Positions 59,122 through 64,000 of a stretch of 64,000 bases of DNA are shown piece by piece (positions within the stretch are counted from its first letter, which is position 1; every line of letters begins with the position of its first letter). The notes beneath the pieces are model-generated. The model did not search any database and had not been told where the DNA came from. It saw only the letters and a list, made by a program, of their open reading frames with translations. Source of the DNA: Spisula solida (lineage: Eukaryota > Mollusca > Bivalvia > Venerida > Mactridae); contig OX365955.1 of NCBI GenBank assembly GCA_947247005.1, positions 14,241,322 to 14,305,321 of the forward strand, written 5' to 3'. The position numbers and the translations under genes were made by a program.

Positions 59122-62100
59122 TCATTTCTGATTGCAACCACGACCAGCTCGACGTAGTGGTAACAGTTCCTGTGAACCAGCAGTGTTGTGTGACTTGAGG
59201 CGGCTGAGTGCGCGTGGGACTTTAACCAAAGCACGTCCATCAGTTGAGGGGACAGGTTGCTGCATGGCAGGCTTATCCGGAAGCATCATGTCGCTCGACA
59301 GGTCTGCCGGTGGATCCATATCCAGGGATGGATGTACAGGAGGTTCCATGTCCAAACGTTGTGGTGGTGTCAATGGCTGCAGCGACACTGCAGGGGAGGG
59401 GCACACAGTCTCCATACTGGTTGGATTCGAGGTAGTCATGGGTACAGGAGGCTCAGGATTGGAGGGCAGGATTGCGGATTGTGATGGTACCGATTTAGCA
59501 GCCACAGGTGTAGGAACTACCGGTGAAGGCAGAGCAAAACTGTCCCTGATGGGCTTCCTCTGGAATGGGGTGAATTTGCGTAAGTGCTGGCGGTTGCGCA
59601 GAGTGACCCTGCCTGTTCCATCTACCCGTACCACATACTGGTGATACTGGCGAACCTCAACGATGGTGCCAGTACGTTCCCAACGTCGCGGGTGATTGCC
59701 AGTCAGGTTCTGAATGAACACGTGATCTCCTACCTGCAGTGGCGGTAACTGATGAGTGTGCTCGGTCCACTTTTCATGCTCCCTAGCATGTCGCTTCGCT
59801 AGTGCCATCTCGCGATGTGACAGTAACTCAGTCCATGTTTCATGTGGGTGATATCGACCCATCAGGATTGGGATGGCATCCCGAATGGGACGTCCGAACA
59901 AAATCAACGCAGGGGAAGCCTTTGTTTCTGGGTCCACTGAGTTCCTATATATTAACAGAGCCCGTTGAAACTTGTCCGTGTCAAGAGACCCTGTAGCTGT
60001 AGTGTTGTCTACCAGCATGCGCTTCACAGTCTTCACAGCGAGTTCTGCCCTACAATTGGCATGAGGGTTAGCAACAGATGTAAGTCTGTGTTTGACTCCC
60101 CAGGTCTTTAGAAACTGTTGGGTTTGTCCGGCCGTGAATTGCGGATCGCCATCAGACGTCAGCTGCTCCGGAATCCCGAATGTCACAAATGTCTCGCGAA
60201 GACGTTTAACTAGCCCTTCTGCGCCTGACTCTGACCTATACACCATGGGCAAGTTGGAATATCTGTCCACGATCACAACATATTCCTTGCTGTTATATGT
60301 GAAATAGTCTGCACAGATCATCTGGAATGGGTAGTCTGGGGGCATAATTTCAGATGGGGGTTGCATCGGGTTGGATTTGGCCATCTGGTGGCAGTGTAGA
60401 CATTGGTCTCTTACTCGGGTGATGTCGACAGTGATGTCTGGCCAATACACAGAGTCAGCGGCTCTGGCTTGCATAGCGCTGACACCCTGGTGGGCTGCAT
60501 GCAGGGCGTCAAGCACAGGCTTACGGAGCGCAGGTGGTATCACGATGCGTTGACCCAGTAGTACTACACCATCTACTACACACAGACTGGAGGTGAACCG
60601 GTGGAAGGGCCGCAACTCCGACGGCAAATCTCTGGAGTTTTCTGGGAACCCTGTCTGTAGTTGGGCGACAAGTTTGTGGAATGTGGGGTCTGACGCTGTA
60701 GACTCACGAACCATGTCCCATGTAACAACCTCAGATATCGAACTCAATGTACTGGATGCTGCCAAAACAGTCGCCATGTCATTAGCATCATCAACATCCT
60801 CTGTTTGCTGGTATAGGCAGGCAAACGAATCATGACCACACACTGCTGTGCCGGCGAGTGAATCAAGTTCCAGTGGGTCACCCGGCAAATGCAAACGTTC
60901 AGCATGCCCTGCAGGGTATCTAGAAGCAGCATCAGGTCCTAGGTTCTTCTTGCCAGGGACATGTACAACAGTGAATCTGTATCCGAGTGTCTTTTCCTTG
61001 AGATTAAGTAGTCTCCTGTTGGTGATCTCAGTCAGGGATCTGTCATTCAATATTTGAAGGAGCGGTTCATGATCTGTGGCTACAAGGAGGTCTGTGCAGC
61101 CAAGCACATAATACCGTGTCTGGTGGAGGGCATATACCACAGCGAGAGCCTCACCCTCTATTGGAGCGTACCTGCTTTCGGCAGGATGGGTGAACCTGCT
61201 ACCGACGAGGCACAACTTCCAGCCATCAGGACAGCAAGCAGGAGTTCTAGCGGGGCACTGACAGTACTTCTGCATCAAGAGGAATCCAATGCCATCAACA
61301 GACCAGTCAGTGGCTAGACATGTCAGACGAGAGGGATCAAACAAACGAACACCGTCTCTCATTTCCTGTATGATGACCTCTTTGGACTGCTGGAATGCAC
61401 TAGTGAGTTCCTCGGTCCAGTGGAACTGGGTGGAGGGTTTGAGGAGAGCTCGGAATGGCTTCATCTGTGTTGTCTTGGCAAAGGCATAGGCACCCTGGTT
61501 GATGAGCCCAAACCAAGCTCTGGCACCCGTGATGTCTGTCGGTACTGGGAAATCCCGTATGGCATCGAGAAACTTGGCACTTGGTCGAATATTGGTGGGG
61601 GTAATGGTCAGTCCCGCGAAATCCTCGGTGTCTCGAGCAAATTGGAATTTCTTAGGATTCAATGTGATACCATTGCGAGCACATATGTCAAACCAATCGC
61701 AGGCCTGGAAGAATGCAGCCTCGATGGAGTCAGCCCACATACAGGTGTCATCGACACATTTGACCTTGTTGTCAAAATCAGAGATGATGGCATCAAACCT
61801 CTGGGTGTAAGCATCACCACTAGCCAGAAATCCTTGAGGGGCCACCTTGTACCTGTAACGTCCCCACGGTGTGATGAATGTCGTGAAATGGCGATCTTCC
61901 TCACGAATTGGCACAGAGTGGTATCCATTCCAGGCATCTGTCACCGTCTTCTTCGTGTTTTGCGGGACCCGGTCAGCCAGATGAAATGGGCTGGGGACGT
62001 GGTGCGTCTGGCGTACAGAGCAACGGTTGAGTGGTTGCAGGTCAACCGTACGTCTAGGAGTGCCGTCCGTCTTGCTAGTGACTACCATTCTGGAGCACCA

Positions 62101-63519
62101 TGTCGTTGGTGTGTTTGGGCTAACCCGCTCGAGCACACCGATGCGAACATCTCTCTCAAGGTCTCCATGCACCTGTTCCTGCCAATGGATAGGGACTAGG
62201 GCTGGCTTGTGGATGGCTACGGGTGTGGTATTGGGATCCACATGCAGTTGAAGGGGTTCGCACGACATCAAGGGCAGCGGCTGATGCTCACACACATTAA
62301 ACACAGAGGCACCATAGTAATCAAGCAACCAGTTCTCCACTTCTCTGACATTGTCCTCTGTAGCCTCCAAACCAGGCGGCAGTTCAGTGGGTCTAGGGGG
62401 TGGCTCCATTTGACGTCTCGGGCATGAGCATACATCATCACTGGGGTCTTTGGTGGAGGCGACATATTCTGAGGATGGATCAACATTGCAGTTGGGGAAG
62501 GTCTGGTGGATGACTCCGAGTGACACAAGGGCTTCTCTGCACAGAAAGGCTTTCTCTATGGTGTCTGACACATAACATAGCAATCTGGTTGATCTGGCGG
62601 GCGCGGCCAAATCGGTGGTTGCAACATCCAGTGCAACAGCACCGATCACACCAAGGTCCTCCTTGATGGCCCCACGCATCACAAGCTTCACCGGAATTAG
62701 GTCCTCCCCTGTCATACCAAGATTATGTACAGACCGTAGTGGCATTATCGAACTTTGGCAACCTGTGTCAGCCACCATTGACATAGTCACAGACTTCAGT
62801 TTGGAAATTTCAAGCTTTCTATTTCCTAACAATGAGTGGTCCTTATGAAGTGGCGTGACCTTCACAGTTATCACTGGGTGTGGTCTAGAGGGTCTAGGGA
62901 TCCATTTTCCATCAAACACATGATGTTCCAGACGTGCTGCAGACGCTTGATGCAGAGATTGAATGGTCTGGGGTCTGATCTCTGCTGCTGTGCACAGCTG
63001 GTCAAAGACATAGCCACTGTCATTGCATCCGTTGTCTGTGGTTGAGCCAGTGGAAACTTGATTCTTCGGAGGCTGTCTACGACCCACACTTTTCTGACAG
63101 TTTTTTGATGATGAGTCACGGTGGCCCCATATACCACAACTAACACACTTTGTGCAAGATGATGTGAAATGTCCCTTTACCTCACACTTGTTACATGTTA
63201 CTGTCCATGCTTCACAGGCCCTGGCACGTGCTTTACGATCATTCCTTTGGGCGTGTGCGGAACCACCACATGCCCAACATTTTGTCCCTGCTGGTGTGGG
63301 TGGTTTCTGTGGAGGATGCGCGACACCCACTGCACCCAGAGAATCTCCTACCGCACTCCTAGTCACTTTGCCCTGCTCCTTCTGCGCGATGAAAGACACA
63401 GTTTCATTAAGAGTACGATCAGTCTTTGGGTCACCCAACAGGTCTGACAGGATCTCTGGATCCGCAATACCCCTAATCAGATTGTCTTTGATGATCTCAT
63501 CACTGTAGTCGAATACGTG
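59122..63519 (-). CDS. Ty3/gypsy-type Gag(C-term)-Pol polyprotein
   Basis: Open without interruption. Positions count from the first Met (63438); coding continues 5' of it (HVFDYSDEIIKDNLIRGIAD, the gag C-terminus). Zinc knuckles lie at 54-114, including CX2CX4HX4C (82-95) and CX2CX4HX7C (98-114). The aspartic protease has DTG at 224-226. The reverse transcriptase (~400-610) has CVDD at 561-564, with Cys where YxDD is usual. RNase H (~705-845) has DWS (711), EGEA (761), TDHEP (789) and PDAASR (835). The integrase has an HH-CC zinc site (980, 983, 1013, 1016) and D,D-35-E at 1044, 1096 and 1132. The Pro/Ser-rich C-terminus has no envelope. Domain order protease-RT-RNase H-integrase gives Ty3/gypsy. 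The intact frame points to a recent insertion, yet the missing 5' end makes it defective. Confidence 0.93.
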   Translation of the reverse strand, partial: HVFDYSDEIIKDNLIRGIADPEILSDLLGDPKTDRTLNETVSFIAQKEQGKVTRSAVGDSLGAVGVAHPPQKPPTPAGTKCWACGGSAHAQRNDRKARARACEAWTVTCNKCEVKGHFTSSCTKCVSCGIWGHRDSSSKNCQKSVGRRQPPKNQVSTGSTTDNGCNDSGYVFDQLCTAAEIRPQTIQSLHQASAARLEHHVFDGKWIPRPSRPHPVITVKVTPLHKDHSLLGNRKLEISKLKSVTMSMVADTGCQSSIMPLRSVHNLGMTGEDLIPVKLVMRGAIKEDLGVIGAVALDVATTDLAAPARSTRLLCYVSDTIEKAFLCREALVSLGVIHQTFPNCNVDPSSEYVASTKDPSDDVCSCPRRQMEPPPRPTELPPGLEATEDNVREVENWLLDYYGASVFNVCEHQPLPLMSCEPLQLHVDPNTTPVAIHKPALVPIHWQEQVHGDLERDVRIGVLERVSPNTPTTWCSRMVVTSKTDGTPRRTVDLQPLNRCSVRQTHHVPSPFHLADRVPQNTKKTVTDAWNGYHSVPIREEDRHFTTFITPWGRYRYKVAPQGFLASGDAYTQRFDAIISDFDNKVKCVDDTCMWADSIEAAFFQACDWFDICARNGITLNPKKFQFARDTEDFAGLTITPTNIRPSAKFLDAIRDFPVPTDITGARAWFGLINQGAYAFAKTTQMKPFRALLKPSTQFHWTEELTSAFQQSKEVIIQEMRDGVRLFDPSRLTCLATDWSVDGIGFLLMQKYCQCPARTPACCPDGWKLCLVGSRFTHPAESRYAPIEGEALAVVYALHQTRYYVLGCTDLLVATDHEPLLQILNDRSLTEITNRRLLNLKEKTLGYRFTVVHVPGKKNLGPDAASRYPAGHAERLHLPGDPLELDSLAGTAVCGHDSFACLYQQTEDVDDANDMATVLAASSTLSSISEVVTWDMVRESTASDPTFHKLVAQLQTGFPENSRDLPSELRPFHRFTSSLCVVDGVVLLGQRIVIPPALRKPVLDALHAAHQGVSAMQARAADSVYWPDITVDITRVRDQCLHCHQMAKSNPMQPPSEIMPPDYPFQMICADYFTYNSKEYVVIVDRYSNLPMVYRSESGAEGLVKRLRETFVTFGIPEQLTSDGDPQFTAGQTQQFLKTWGVKHRLTSVANPHANCRAELAVKTVKRMLVDNTTATGSLDTDKFQRALLIYRNSVDPETKASPALILFGRPIRDAIPILMGRYHPHETWTELLSHREMALAKRHAREHEKWTEHTHQLPPLQVGDHVFIQNLTGNHPRRWERTGTIVEVRQYHQYVVRVDGTGRVTLRNRQHLRKFTPFQRKPIRDSFALPSPVVPTPVAAKSVPSQSAILPSNPEPPVPMTTSNPTSMETVCPSPAVSLQPLTPPQRLDMEPPVHPSLDMDPPADLSSDMMLPDKPAMQQPVPSTDGRALVKVPRALSRLKSHNTAGSQELLPLRRAGRGCNQK

Positions 63520-63530
63520 ATTACAATCTT

Positions 63531-63850
63531 GCTCCTTTTTGACTTTCTGTGGGATGGAAAACCCGACAAAATAAAACGAAAACTACTCTCAAAGAATTAT
63601 GAAGACGGTGGGCTAAAATTGACAGATATATACGCATTCTTATACTCATTAAAGTCTTGTTGGGTAAAAAGAATTATTGACAAAAATAACAACGGATACT
63701 GGAAAATATTCTTCAAACAACAATTTGGTTCAGTTTTACAACGACATGCTCCTCTCAGGCATCAAATGGTAAAAAAAATAATCCAACCTGACTGGTTCAG
63801 TTCCGATATACTTATTGCTATAAGACAAAGAAATTACTTTCATAACAAAC
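63531..63850 (+). pseudogene. L1-like ORF2, C-terminal part
   Basis: It begins FDFLWDGKPDKIKRK, the conserved motif downstream of the RT in L1-type ORF2, and continues with DGGLKLTDIYAFLYSLK and WVKRIID. It is the continuation of 54910-57552 after the gypsy-type insertion. Homology ends near 63850, where another RT fragment starts. Confidence 0.85.
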
Positions 63851-63854
63851 ATTA

Positions 63855-63960
63855 TCCCAGTCTTCAAGAAGGGTGATACTCATGATAAAACCAACTATAG
63901 ACCAATATCTATTTTACCAGTGACATTTCATTAATACTTGAAAGACATGTAAGTAAGTTT
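63855..63960 (+). pseudogene. Jockey/CR1-like reverse transcriptase fragment
   Basis: A second plus-strand frame gives IIPVFKKGDTHDKTNYRPIS, then ILPV and, after a stop, LERHV. This is the conserved PI(H/F)KKGD...NYRPISILPVLSKILERH block of non-LTR RTs, and is also present in the pseudogene at 29652-29966. It abuts the L1 fragment and may continue beyond the window. Confidence 0.8.
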
Positions 63961-64000
63961 TTTTAAGATAAGTCGCTTAATAGAGATGGTCGCTAGTGCA

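Larger units (their letters stand above)
57553..63530 (-). mobile_element. Ty3/gypsy-type LTR retrotransposon, 5'-truncated, inside L1
   Basis: A minus-strand element that separates KTY (57552) from FDFLWDG (about 63531) of one L1-like ORF. It retains the end of gag, a complete pol and a probable 3' LTR. There is no 5' LTR or gag start: coding sequence runs straight into L1 sequence, and roughly 30 codons of L1 are missing at the junction. A deletion after insertion explains both losses. Confidence 0.75.

Noticed and set aside
60371..63508. Many plus-strand ORFs across 59.1-63.5 kb, including a 259-residue one at 61420
   Set aside because: They are antisense shadows of the GC-richer minus-strand pol, with no domains of their own.

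Overview
This window is eukaryotic, AT-rich and gene-poor. It is most likely from a bivalve mollusc. I infer that from recognisable bivalve-type repeats: arrays of roughly 155-170 bp units with terminal hairpins of the 'pearl'/non-autonomous Helitron kind, tRNA-derived SINEs with an L2-like tail, and jockey/CR1-like, RTE-like and L1-like reverse transcriptases. Spliced exons (gt..ag, AATAAA) are also present. There are no operons, rRNA genes, intact tRNA genes or CRISPR arrays. Most of the sequence is transposable elements inserted into one another.

Layout. 3.0-7.9 kb: a young non-LTR retrotransposon whose ORF1 and ORF2 share one frame, separated only by a single TAG. 8.2-9.7 kb: a higher-order tandem array. 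10.45-21.6 kb: a nest of five layers: a pearl/Helitron-like element holds a SINE, which holds a 9.5-kb TTAA element with Kolobok/T2-type ends, which holds a 5.8-kb long-TIR element, which holds another SINE. 21.9-23.5 kb: a 34-bp minisatellite. About 24.1 kb: a hammerhead-ribozyme-like motif of the Penelope-like-element type. 24.7-30 kb: a minus-strand reverse-transcriptase pseudogene cut by a 4.0-kb long-TIR element. 30.2-33.6 kb: a 787-bp satellite whose unit is itself a dimer. 33.6-39.2 kb: a transposase-like gene, with recognisable promoter elements and a tiny first exon, split by a 4.4-kb inverted-repeat element. 41-49.7 kb: reverse-transcriptase relics, a third long-TIR element with subterminal iterons, a pogo-like MITE and older repeats.

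50.2-53.65 kb holds what looks like host coding sequence, all on the plus strand: an exon closely resembling exon 1 of the phosphatase PTEN, a single ankyrin-repeat exon, and a terminal exon encoding an acidic cytoplasmic tail with a perfect ITAM, followed by a polyadenylation signal. Whether they belong to one gene or several cannot be settled here. 54.9-63.85 kb is an L1-like ORF2 split by a minus-strand Ty3/gypsy-type retrotransposon with an intact pol of more than 1,400 codons but no visible 5' LTR. A further reverse-transcriptase fragment closes the window.

The most unusual signals are three mutually nonhomologous long-TIR elements (13012-18775, 25052-29066, 43722-47657) that all begin CAC, end GTG and are flanked by 5-bp target duplications, the combination known for Transib/RAG-like transposition, and the in-frame TAG joining ORF1 to ORF2 in the 3-8 kb LINE. 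Repeat periods, boundaries and similarities were read by eye and no alignment or search was run.
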